64,000 bases of DNA, taken from NCBI GenBank assembly GCA_022747635.1, contig JAKTNV010000002.1:1515001-1579000 (forward strand), given 5' to 3'. The stretch comes from Hetaerina americana. Taxonomy: Eukaryota > Arthropoda > Insecta > Odonata > Calopterygidae. Below are positions 21,517 to 31,519 of this stretch, in pieces. The notes under the pieces are model-generated. The model saw only the letters and a list, made by a program, of their open reading frames with translations. It ran no database searches and was not told the DNA's origin. Position 1 is the stretch's first letter. Each line of letters begins with the position of its first letter. The position numbers and the translations under genes are program-made.

Positions 21517-24386
21517 CATTATTATTAGGTAATCTAACGGTTAAGGTAGGTCTTTGGATGGACATAATTTCTAATTAAATAATTTCCCTGATTACTACTT
21601 AAATAAAGTCCCTGTCATCAAACCCCTCCTCCTTGTAAACTGTTCTACCTGCTCTAGATTTTGCCCTCCTATTTCAATGTTTAGCATAGCCTTTTACCTT
21701 CTAGAAAATCGCATAACCTTTGTTTTATTAATATTCATTCTCATTTAATACCTGTCACACTGAATTTCCAATTCACTCAGCATTGCTTGCAACCCCTTGG
21801 CTGACTGACAAACTAAAGCTTGGTCATAAGCAAACCTAACTGATTTTACGAATTCCCCGCCCACTTTCATTCCTACCTCCAGTTCCTCCCATGCCTCTTT
21901 AATCATTTCCTCTGCATACAGGTTGAACAGCAACGGTGATAATGGGCAACCCTGCCTTAAACCTCGTCCTAACACTTCCCAACCGGGTTCCCCGTTCCAA
22001 CACGCACCTGGGCAGTCATGTAATGCCAGAGACATGTACAGGTTGCGGATTAGCCTCAATTCCCTCCAATCTATTTCTATCTACTGGTATATTCCCTTAG
22101 TTTTCCCAATTCACTGTATCAAACGCCTTTTTCTAATCTACGAAACAGGCAAATACCTCCTGGTTGTGTTCTATATTCTTCTAGATTAATAATCTCATTA
22201 CTGCAATGGCATCACGCGTACCTCTGCCCTTCCTAAACCCAAACTGATCATCCCCTAAGTAATCATTTGCCCTACTCTCTATCCTTTTGTTTATGATCCT
22301 GAGAACAACTTTACCTGCGTGGGATATCAAACTTATTTCCTGTAGTCCTCACATGATGTAGCCTTTACCTTTTTCGGAATAGGAACTGAAACTGATCTCA
22401 CAAAGTCTTCCGGCCAGGTTCCTTCCTCATAAATACTGCGAATCAGCCCATATAGCCTCTTCCTCCCACATTTTCCTAAACATTTCAATAGTTCCACGGG
22501 AATGTTATCTACCCCCACGGCCTTATTTAGTTTCATCTCCCTTAATGCCCTTTCTGTCTCATCGTCTAGTATGCCAGGACCTAAGCGATCTTCCTCTACG
22601 TAATATTGTTTTCAATGTCTAACTTTGTTGGTCGAAGTTCTTTACTATACAGTTCTTTACTATATACTCCTTCCATATCTCTTGGATCCTTCCTGTGTCA
22701 ACTATTACCTTACCCGCCTTATCTCAAACTGTAACATAGATCTCCCTTTCTTACTTCCCGATAAAGATTTAACTTTGCTGTACAGCGCAGCGATTTCACC
22801 CTTCCTCTGCAGACTTTCCATATCCTCGCACTGCGTCTTCCACCATGCTTCTTTTGCTTTATTTGCTGCGTGCCTCAATTTATTGTTCAATTCTTGGTAC
22901 TTCATTTTGCCTAACTCTATATATACATTATTCCATTTTCTCCGCTCATCCATCTTTGTAATCATCTCATCCGTGATCCATGGTTTCCTAGTCCTTTTAG
23001 CATTAACGGTTCCAATAGTGCCTTTTGCGGCTTCCGATAACCATTTCTTGATACTTCCCATTTTTCTTCGATAGTACTTAGCTCTTTACCATCCTCCATG
23101 ATTTCCTCTACCGCCTGTTTGTATTCCTTTTCAATCCATTCAATGCTTCTACATTCCATTTTCTAACTCGCTGCCCCTGTCTTATCGTCTTCAAACGGAC
23201 TCTACATTTCATAACAACTAAATTGTGGTCTGAGTCCGCATCCGCTCCCGGGAAGCTGTGCGAATTCATCACACTGTTCCTAAACCTGTGTCTACCCAGG
23301 ATATAATCTAGCTGATACCTTTCTAAGTTACCTGGCATTTTCCATGCATACCTGCGTCTTTTGGGGTGTCTGAACCAAGTGTTGGTGATGACTAGCCCCT
23401 GTCTCCTGCAGAACTCAATTCCTTTCTCCCCGCGGTCATTCCTCGTGCCTCAACCGTAGTCCCCCACCTCATCACCATCTCTTCCTTCGCCTACCGTCGC
23501 ATTCCAATCCCCCATCACTATCAAATGTTTCCCTGCAGGAACACACGCGATTATGTCCTCTAACTGATCGTATATCCTATCGACCTCTTCTTCCTTATGG
23601 TTGCTCGGTGGCATGCATACCTGAATAATAACCAAGTTCGTCGGTTCTGCTTTTATTTCTATTAGTAATAATCTACCCGTTACCTGCTCTATATGGACTA
23701 CGCTTCCTCTTCATTAAAATATTACTGCAACCCCTCTTTGGCTCTCGTCCCCGCCGCTGTATATTATTCTATAATTATCACTCCAGTAATCCCCGCTATC
23801 CTTCCTTCTCACCTCGCATAGACCTAAAATATCTATTTTTCCCCTTTTCCATCTCTCGTTTAACATTATCTAATTTCCCTGTCCTCATCATTGTCCTAAC
23901 ATTCCACGTTCCTATTCTAACTAATTTCGTCTTCTTCTCCTGCGTCTTCTGTCCTGCTGCTGCTGGTTTTCCCTTGCAAGGGTTTCGTGGGATGACGACC
24001 GCGGAAGCCTTGCCTCCCCCGCTGCCGGGCACGACACACGGCCGATTATCCGAACCCCGTAGTTACCAGGACTCAAAATCTCTGTTTTGTCCATCATGTT
24101 AATCTTGGGAATGATAACTGAGGTGGTTTCCTTCCTCAATAGTGTTTTTAACGTGACACCATCACTTGCTGGCCGCCCCACTGGGTTCAGACGCCATTGC
24201 AGCCGCCTCACTGAGGAACAGACGCTGCGTGGACTACCTTTCGTCTTGCTCATAACTTTCGACCTATCTGGCATGGGTGACCCTGCCAGGAGCAATAATT
24301 ATTACTCCCGCCAGCACAGCTCTAGTGGTCATCGGAACGCACAAGCCCTTCCACCACGTCAAGGTTGTAGTCCGGGGAGGGATATG
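21515..24386 (-). pseudogene. LINE-A copy 2 with complete 5' end but internal decay
   Basis: On the minus strand the copy begins at 24386 with the same 5' end (ctccccggactacaaccttg) as the copy at 56882-61308 and finishes in the family's 3' terminus with an ATT-rich tail (21515-21535). The endonuclease (GTWNVRTM near 23890, GDWNAT near 23500, SDHNLVV near 23220), the linker and the reverse transcriptase (RQGCPLSPLLFNLYAE near 21950) are present but interrupted by stops. The catalytic FADD box has become FAYD (about 21835), which abolishes polymerase activity. The region after the reverse transcriptase is mostly deleted. MarD copy 2 lies directly against its 5' end. Confidence 0.9.
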
Positions 24387-24388
24387 TA

Positions 24389-25141
24389 CGAGGGTCATCC
24401 GGAAAGTAGTACCCGTTCGTGCCGCATGAAGTGCTGACGACGCGAGTAGCCGCTGGACGAGGTCAGATAGCTTCAGTGGCTTGTCTGCCTTCTCTGAGCC
24501 AAGTTGCGTGACGCTAGCATTGCCTGTGTTGTTTCTGTGATTGTTTACAATGTTTAAAAAAATTGAGAACGCCGCCAGTTGTGAAGTGAGGGCAGTGATT
24601 AAATTCCTCAATGCAAGAAACGTTCGCCCATGTGATATTCATCGCCAATTAAAGGAGGTGTATGGAGACAATGTAATGGACGAGTCGTCTGTTCGGCGGT
24701 GGTGTCGCAACTTCAACATGGGGAGGGGGAACACACACGACGATGAGCGTTCGGAGAGACCGTCTGTCATTACAGACCAACTGGTGAGCTCAGTTGACGA
24801 ATTCGTGAGGAACGATCGGCGCGTCACAATTGATGACATCTGTGAGCATTTTCCCAATGTTTCTCGAACAATTGTTCATGAAATTGTTAAACACCATCTG
24901 CATTATGCAAAAATTTGTGCAAGATGGGTCCCTCGCGTATCTCAATGAGCTGGCGGCGAAGGACTATGCAGCAGGAATACAGAAACTTGTCACACGTTAT
25001 GACAAATGCCTTAATTTGCTTGGAGATTATGTTGAGAAGTAGTTTAAAGTATCCTCTTTCAAATAAAATTTTTTATGTTTGTTAATATTTACTTTTGTGT
25101 CTTTATTTCACGAACGGGTACTACTTTCCGGATGACCCTCG
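24389..25141 (+). mobile_element. Internally deleted mariner-like element MarD, copy 2
   Basis: A 753-bp copy of the same element as at 11166 and 36106, in opposite orientation. TA precedes it (24387-24388), but TG follows it, so the right target duplication is mutated or the insertion site was already polymorphic. The ends CGAGGGTCATCCGG/CCGGATGACCCTCG are perfect. Confidence 0.95.
24550..24948 (+). CDS. Transposase DNA-binding domain only (MarD copy 2)
   Basis: A 132-residue frame from the ATG at 24550 with the same two helix-turn-helix units as in the other MarD copies; it reads TIDDICEHFPNVSRT in the second unit. After CARWVPR the gene skips the whole catalytic core. In the next frame the C-terminal tail of the ancestral transposase survives (KLVTRYDKCLNLLGDYVEK, ending about 25042), a typical end for SETMAR-like mariner proteins. 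Whether the short protein is expressed cannot be told from sequence. The conserved frame in three copies may simply reflect youth. Confidence 0.8.
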   Translation: MFKKIENAASCEVRAVIKFLNARNVRPCDIHRQLKEVYGDNVMDESSVRRWCRNFNMGRGNTHDDERSERPSVITDQLVSSVDEFVRNDRRVTIDDICEHFPNVSRTIVHEIVKHHLHYAKICARWVPRVSQ

Positions 25142-25176
25142 TGTGTGTGTGTGTATATATATATATATACACATAT

Positions 25177-25446
25177 GGGTCGCGGTAGTCCAGTGGGCAG
25201 AGCTTTGGACTGCTGACCGGAGGGTCCCGGGTTCGATTCCCGGGCAAGGCACTCTGGGCACCTGCAGCTCCACCCAAGCTAAAGTGATTTTTTCGGGTAC
25301 CAGATCTTCGTGGGAAACCATAACCGGCACAGGGAAAGGAACTGGCCTCCATTCCCCTGATGTGTGAATTTTCACACGCCGTAGAGGGCTTAGTACTGGG
25401 TGATCTCTACCATCACCTACTAAACCGACCTTCGGGTTGATTACTG
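25177..25446 (+). repeat. tRNA-derived SINE (SINE1), full-length copy
   Basis: The head carries an A-box (TAGTCCAGTGG, about 25186) and an exact B-box (GGTTCGATTCC, about 25231). The body with ccacccaagctaaagtg and accggcacagggaaagg follows, ending in ccttcgggttgattactg next to (TA)n. A second full copy is at 44268-44545; truncated pieces are at 21379 and 46449. Confidence 0.92.
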
Positions 25447-25447
25447 T

Positions 25448-25448
<1 letters not shown>

Positions 25449-25521
<73 letters not shown>

Positions 25522-25536
25522 TGTGTGTGTGTGTGT

Positions 25537-25583
<47 letters not shown>
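25449..25583. repeat. (TA)n and (TG)n tracts
   Basis: About 65 bp of TA, a short TG run, then TA and CA again, between SINE1 and the palindrome. Confidence 0.95.
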
Positions 25584-25584
<1 letters not shown>

Positions 25585-25839
25585 GATTGTACGGAAAAAC
25601 TCACACGAGCGGCACAATAATGGGCTGACACAATATAGCACAAATAGAAAAGAATAGACACATTTAAAAGAACACTCACACGGTAAATTGTTCGAACTTT
25701 CGGCCCTCTCAGAGGCCTTCAAGTGAGTCTCACTTGGAGAAGGCTTCTGAGAGGGCCGAAAGCTCGAACAATTTACCGTGTGAGTGTTCTTTTAAATGTG
25801 TCTATTCTTTTCTATTTGTGCTATATTGTGTCAGCCCAT
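25584..25839. repeat. Inverted-dimer palindrome, family I, copy 2
   Basis: Same unit as at 20051, but here the longer unpaired tail (cgattgtacggaaaaactca...) is on the left. Arms meet around aagtgagtctcactt (about 25721-25735). Bounded by (TA)n on the left and by the MarA insertion site on the right. Confidence 0.93.
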
Positions 25840-25850
25840 TTATGTATATA

Positions 25851-27179
25851 CTACCTTGATCAAAAAGTTCCCGGAATAACCACCGTGTGGCGCTCCCATC
25901 GTTCCGATTTGAGTTCTGTTTTCTTTGTGAAATTGGCACATCTGTTGTTGATATTCCCTTTAAATCTTAGTGTCATAACTTGACATTTGCAAAAGTTACG
26001 TAGCGAAGAGTACATCTATCTCTGTGTGTGTTGGCGATTTTTTACAATTTCAGAAATGGATTTAAATTTGCAACAACGAACTTGTATTAAATTTTGCGTA
26101 AAAAACGGATTTAGTGGCGCACGGACGTTGGAAATGTTGGAAAAGTGTTTCGGCAACGATTCTCTAAAAAAAACGGTCGTTTACCAGTGGCACGAGCGGT
26201 TCGGAAGTGGTCGTGAGTCAATCGAAGATGATGAACGCAGTGGCAGACCATCGACATCGAAAGTCGGTGAAAAAATTGATAAAGTAAAAGAAATGTTGGT
26301 CAATAACCGCAAATTAACCATCAGAGAAATAGCGGAGGACTTGAACATTGCCTATGGATCCGCCCAAGACATTGTGGTTAATGATTTGGGTTTCCGTCGT
26401 GTAGCAGCAAAGTTGGTGCCAAAAGACCTCAATTTCATGCAAAAAAGAGACCGTGTTGACGTCGCAAAAGACATGATTTGCGAGGCTGAATCCGATCCCA
26501 CATTCATCAAAAGGATCATTACTGGAGACGAGACGTGGGTTTATGAGTACGACACGCAATCCAGACATCAGGCAAGTGAATGGCGTTCACAAAATGAGCC
26601 GAGACCAAAAAAACCACGTCGTTTTCAGTCAAAAAAGAAGGCAATGCTGACGGTTTTCATGGATTACAACGGTGTAGTGCATCATGAATTTTTTCCAGAA
26701 GGCCAGACAGTAAACAAAGAGTATTATTTGGGCGTTATGAGACGTTTGCGTGAAGCAATTCGCCGAAAGAGACCAGAAATGTGGGCAGAAAACTCGTGGA
26801 TTTTGCACCATGATAACGCACCGTCGCACAGTGCTATCATTATTCGTAATTTTTTGACGAAAAATGCAACAAATACCATCCAACAGCCACCGAATTCACC
26901 TGATTTGGCTCCCTGTGACTTCTTTCTGTTCAATCGAGTTAAAAAACCATTACGGGGAACGCGTTTTAGCAGCCGAGAGGAAGTAATGGAAAAATCGCAG
27001 GAAGCACTGATGGACATACCGAAAACCGACCGTAACTTTTGCAAATGTCAAGTTATGACACTAAGATTTAAAGGGAATATCAACAACAGATGTACCAATT
27101 TAACAAAAAAACAGAACTCAAATCGGAACGATGGGAGCGCCACACGGTGGTTATTCCGGGAACTTTTTGATCAAGGTAG
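25851..27179 (+). mobile_element. Mariner element MarA, copy 2, complete
   Basis: A 1,329-bp element flanked by TA (25849-25850 and 27180-27181). It has exceptionally long inverted repeats of about 150 bp (25851-26000 and 27031-27179) beginning CTACCTTGATCAAAAAGTTC. Nearly identical to copy 1. The internal region encodes an uninterrupted transposase with all three catalytic aspartates. The 3' repeat replaces the normal end of the gene, so the reading frame runs through it. Confidence 0.95.
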
Positions 27180-27198
27180 TATATACATATATACATAA
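26056..27198 (+). CDS. Mariner transposase (MarA), open frame with aberrant C-terminus
   Basis: Mariner transposases bind the element's inverted repeats, cut at the ends and rejoin at TA. From the ATG at 26056 (MDLNLQQRT; an upstream in-frame ATG at 25987 lies in the repeat and is less likely) the frame encodes 380 residues. DNA-binding units are at about 1-110 with the linker GRPST (64-68). Catalytic aspartates are D158 (TGDETW), D253 (HHDNAPSH) and D288 (LAPCDFFLF); 34 residues separate the last two. From residue 326 onward the frame reads the 3' inverted repeat and flank instead of the usual mariner tail (K-R-W-x-C... in relatives), so roughly the last 30 normal residues are missing and 55 foreign ones are attached. 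Activity is doubtful. Confidence 0.88.
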   Translation: MDLNLQQRTCIKFCVKNGFSGARTLEMLEKCFGNDSLKKTVVYQWHERFGSGRESIEDDERSGRPSTSKVGEKIDKVKEMLVNNRKLTIREIAEDLNIAYGSAQDIVVNDLGFRRVAAKLVPKDLNFMQKRDRVDVAKDMICEAESDPTFIKRIITGDETWVYEYDTQSRHQASEWRSQNEPRPKKPRRFQSKKKAMLTVFMDYNGVVHHEFFPEGQTVNKEYYLGVMRRLREAIRRKRPEMWAENSWILHHDNAPSHSAIIIRNFLTKNATNTIQQPPNSPDLAPCDFFLFNRVKKPLRGTRFSSREEVMEKSQEALMDIPKTDRNFCKCQVMTLRFKGNINNRCTNLTKKQNSNRNDGSATRWLFRELFDQGSIYIYT

Positions 27199-29484
27199 GA
27201 CACTAACACGTACTACGGAATTTTAGGATGCCAAACCACCTTCCGTTGGGAAAGAAGGGTCTGACTTGATAACCTGACTGATGATAACATAAACTTCCCT
27301 CAGGAACGCCCTTTGTCGTCAAACACGGGTACTTATTGAACCGCCCTCGTACAAGCACAATCATCAAGTCTCTACATAGATATTAGATTGATCATCCACT
27401 CGACCAGTGTTGATCACCACGAAAGAAGCTGATTACATGCAAAAATATTCAATAATAGGACTATTCTCGAATGGTGACGGAACAATGTTTTAAAAATGGG
27501 TCAATTTAAGATTCATGTATTACGTCGGCAGAATGCACTCGTATCCACTACTAACACTAATTATCCTCCTCACGCCGTCAATAATATCTATTTTAATTGG
27601 TAATCGTACAGGGAATAACTTTCAAACTAATCATTAAATTAATTTGACATCGCTCATGTTTTTAAAATAATGACTTTCTCAGAATGTTAGTAAGTATTAC
27701 TATTATTGCCTAATACGTCTTAATTTGATATTACCCTTGGTAAACTTTCTTTCTCTTCTAGCGATGCCAAAAAACGGATTTTATTATTTTTATTATGGAT
27801 AGAAGCCCTTGAATATTTAATGCGACTTTTAGCCTGTACACATTTCTGAAATTTACGTGGTAATATAAATTACAAGACGTTTGATTTGGCATAGGGTCAC
27901 CAACGGCCGCTTCGCCGTGACGAAGTGGGATGCCACGAATACACACATTTATTCTCCCAAAAAGGCGACAAGTATGGCTGAGATGGTAGCACCGGTAGGT
28001 AACATCTAGCAGAAGTCAAGGGTGATCATTCATCTCAAAGTGTTACCTCGAAGGAGTACTGCCAATAGATATTCACGGGCACGCATCTCCGGTGCGAATC
28101 AGCCATTGGATTGGGTGGAAATCTTACTAGTAGCATAAATAATTGTGTACAACCGTTGATTTTTAATTTCGCGTCCCAATAACACTTCTCAGCGTTCAAT
28201 ACTATTCCTACAATACAACTCGAAACTTCAACAACAACAACTTCTTCAGGTCAATTCTAACTGCGAACAGATCGGACAGGATCGAAAGGATTTTCTGCAG
28301 TTTCACTTCATGGGATTTTCCTACCATACCAACAATGCCTCTCAATATATTGTTTACGCGCTTCTCTGCCTTCTTTGAAGTTCTCCCAACAATCTTCCGC
28401 TTTCCTCCTTTCATGAGTTTATGTCTTTTTCGGCGCCTTTTCGCCACCTACATTCTCCATCTTCAAATCACGAGTACTCCCAACGACGCTTGCCCTCACC
28501 CATCATCAGGCCCATTTAAATAGTAAAGATTTTACTTATTCTTTTCTTTTAATACACGGCACTGCTCTTTCTAAATAATTTCTCTACAATTAAGCGAATC
28601 TTCTCTCTCGCCCTTACGTCATTGCATTTTCCTCTAAAATACGTACATCCCGGTCAGTTTAAGAGGGTTCTATTTGTTCGAATATTTCCCCTTCCGCCCT
28701 TTATGCTTAACTCCGCCTTCACGCGAATAGTGACGCGACGCACTCTCGTTTGACATTCCACAGGTGGATTTCGCCATTTATTTACATTCCAAAGAAACGC
28801 ATAGAGAGAGAAAGCTCGCCTTTATAACGTTATCGGCAGAACAACAGCCTCCTCTTTCATAGCTTAGAACAACCAATGGGATGCGCCGACTCCTAACTCG
28901 CCCAAGGGCATCGCGCGGCTGCAGCAAAAAGGTCGCACACCAACGGGGGGTGACGGGGGAAGAGGAGACGGAGCTCTCTCTCTCCTCCCCCGCACGACAC
29001 CCCCCGGCACCACGGGCGACGGCGGGCCTTGCATCCCCCTAAACCCGCCCCTTCACCAATCCCGGTCCCCGATTCGAGCACCCAGAGGCTTGGCAGAGCG
29101 AGGGTGGGCCTAATACCAACGTCCCACGTCCCAATTCCCCCACCCCACATCAGCGTAGGGGTGGGGGAATAGTCCTTTTCCCAGGGCCATCTGAGGTTGC
29201 CCAGGGATACCTCGTACCCTATGAATCAGAGGTTGCCCGAAGCCATCACACGTAATCGAACCATGGCCCTTCAACCTCGAGTCTACCAGACTACCACACC
29301 CATCCCTTAAATCGAAACCTTGATTAAGACCGCGCATCAGAAGTTTTATTCCTTCATACTATTCATTTATTCTTAGAAATGCCATCCCCACCTTTTGATA
29401 CCTCTGGCCCATACGATCGCATGAACCTTTGGTGTGATATAATTGATGGTTTCCGGCGCAACTTTATGGAATCGATTCATACTT
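27182..29484. other. Non-coding stretch; GC-rich block at about 28860-29340
   Basis: No recognisable gene. The block 28860-29340 is GC-rich with a CCAAT motif near 28872 and short proline/arginine-rich frames; it might be a regulatory island. No tRNA or repeat ends were recognised. Confidence 0.4.
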
Positions 29485-29683
29485 GAAATGAAAAAATAGG
29501 AGCTTTGTGATTTCACAGAAAATTTATTACGATACGACCCGGTCTTCGACGTTCAACCTGAAGATGGCGTTGAACGTCGAAACCCGAAGTGAAGTTCACC
29601 TGAAGATGACGTTGAACGTCGAAACCCCGGTCGTATCGTAATACATTTTCTGTGAAATCACAAATTTACTATTTTTTCATTTC
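29485..29683. repeat. Fold-back element, family IV
   Basis: Arms 29485-29540 and about 29624-29683 are imperfect reverse complements (gaaatgaaaaaatag at one end, ctattttttcatttc at the other). The centre holds two copies of CTGAAGATG(G/A)CGTTGAACG followed by TCGAAACC. Unlike families I-III it is not bounded by TA tracts, but its order of parts is the same. Confidence 0.88.
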
Positions 29684-30584
29684 CCTTACTGAGATAGTTA
29701 TTATATTTCGTACCGTAAAAAAAACTTCTCCAATAAAAACTACTAATAAGTTCGAGCACTTAATTGTAACCCCTCATCTTTGCCCACTTTCCCAGTAGAA
29801 TTATGTTCTGTCCAAAAGGAGTCTGACAAGGTTTTCCCCGGAGGAAATCAAAATAGCACATCAAAAGAGACGCAATTTCCACAAAGGCTTATGTCATTGT
29901 CAGCACATTTCAGTCTAATCAATTCCTGCACAAGGGATGTAAATGATCCCGCTGCGATTATCATGCAATGGCACTAGAACACCACCAAAGGAATAATGCC
30001 ATCGATAAAATTAAAATTTTTACGACAAAATTGTTATTCGATATAAAATTATTAATCATACAGTCACCGTAAAAATACTTCACTTACCTTGAGAGAATGT
30101 TCATTGCATGTTAATTTACGAAAATGAAAAAAGAGTTGTTCCTAAATGAACACCATCCGATAACGCGAACTATGCAAGCTATCACATATATTAGCACGTT
30201 ACTTTGCCATCACGTTACTAAGTAGGACTGGTAACATGCGCGGAAGATGCAAATAATTAAACGTTGAAAACTTGATATTTCAGAGTGGACACAAGGAATG
30301 ACACTAGTTCCGCAAAAAGCAGGAAGGATATCCTGACAACTATGGTATTTGGCATGGGCCGGAAAGGAAATACATTTTTACGGTAGGGAAACATCAGTTT
30401 TTTACGTATTTTCTCAATTAATATTTCACTTCTACTACCTTTTATGTACAAATTGACGAAGCAGTGTGTTGGCAAACCATGGATATCAGAGGCTGGTGAT
30501 TGACAAGCGATGTTATGATCGAAGTGGAGACGAGAGAGAGACTACGGCAATTTGCGCGAAAATTCCCCTCAACGTATGCACGTG
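29684..30584. other. Non-coding stretch, nothing recognised
   Basis: AT-rich DNA between the fold-back element and MarH with no conserved signal. Confidence 0.45.
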
Positions 30585-31510
30585 GGTTGTTCAATAAGTC
30601 CTCAGGATAACGTAGAAGGCCATATAATTTTGGGTAATTTTTTTAAACGTAATCTACTTTTTATTTAGCTCGTTACACTTTTCCCAGCGTTCATCCAACT
30701 TTTTTTGAGCCGTCCAAAGTGTGGGATTTCGGACGGTCCTCAAAATAGGTATCCGTGTTGGCGATGACATCCTCGATCGAAGTGAATCTTTTTCCGCTGA
30801 CACTTTTTTCAAACTTGGAAGTAAAAAAGCCACTACGGGCAAATCTTGACCAAATGAGGACGCTTATTCTTGATTTATTCGCTCAACTCGTTGAAATAAC
30901 GACGCATAGCACTCTCCATTGATCGTAATAGACGAAGATGATTCCGCGTCCCCCCAATGGAACAGTGTCCATCATATTGTTGGCCGAATTTAACCGTCTT
31001 CGCCTTCTTCGAAGCCGAATCGCATTCAGAAGCCCACTGTTTCGATTGTTCCTTTGTCTCCGGAGTGTAGTAGTCCACATCCATGTTCCGTCCACAGTCG
31101 TGTATGGATGCAAAAAAAGTCGTCAGGATTGCGATGGAAGAGCCTCAACCCAATCAAACACACGATTGGTGTATTACTGAGAGGAAACGCGGCGGCGGCA
31201 CCCATCTCATTTCGCATCCAATTTTTCGTGCAAAATTGAGAACACACTTTCTTGAGAGATAAGCCTGTGGCCTCAACTGTTTCGCAAACTTTGATTCATC
31301 GATTACCCAAAACCACATCGTGGATTTAGTAAATTATTACGGAGGGAGTTACTTCCACTGGACGTCCCGATCAATGTTCATAGCTTGCGGTGGACGAAAG
31401 GCCACGTTTTAACTCATTGGTCCAATGTTAAAAACAGTCGCAAAAACAGGAGCAGACTGAGCCATGAACTTCGCATAACTCGGCTTTGACCTCTTCCCGT
31501 ATTAAAGCTT
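30585..31510 (-). pseudogene. Degenerate mariner transposase (MarH, SETMAR-like)
   Basis: On the minus strand the order is that of a mariner transposase with many stops and shifts. First a segment like VKAELCEVHGSV and LKRG, then SGRPVEVTPSVI, IHDVVLGNR and IKVCETVEATGLSLKKVCS (about 31260-31450). The first catalytic box is altered to TTVDGTWM (about 31085) and is followed by TPETKEQSKQWAS. Further on KKAKTVKFG, the HLRLL region and a tail with KKLDERWEKCNEL (about 30690) are visible. The Glu of the usual DE(T/S)W box is Gly. The left end reads gttgttcaataagtcctcag (from about 30586), a likely terminus; the right terminus is unclear. Confidence 0.82.
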
Positions 31511-31519
31511 TCAAATAGA

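Noticed and set aside
29150..29340. Possible coding exon in the GC-rich block (frames with GLNQGFDLRDG)
   Set aside because: No splice sites in register and no recognisable family.
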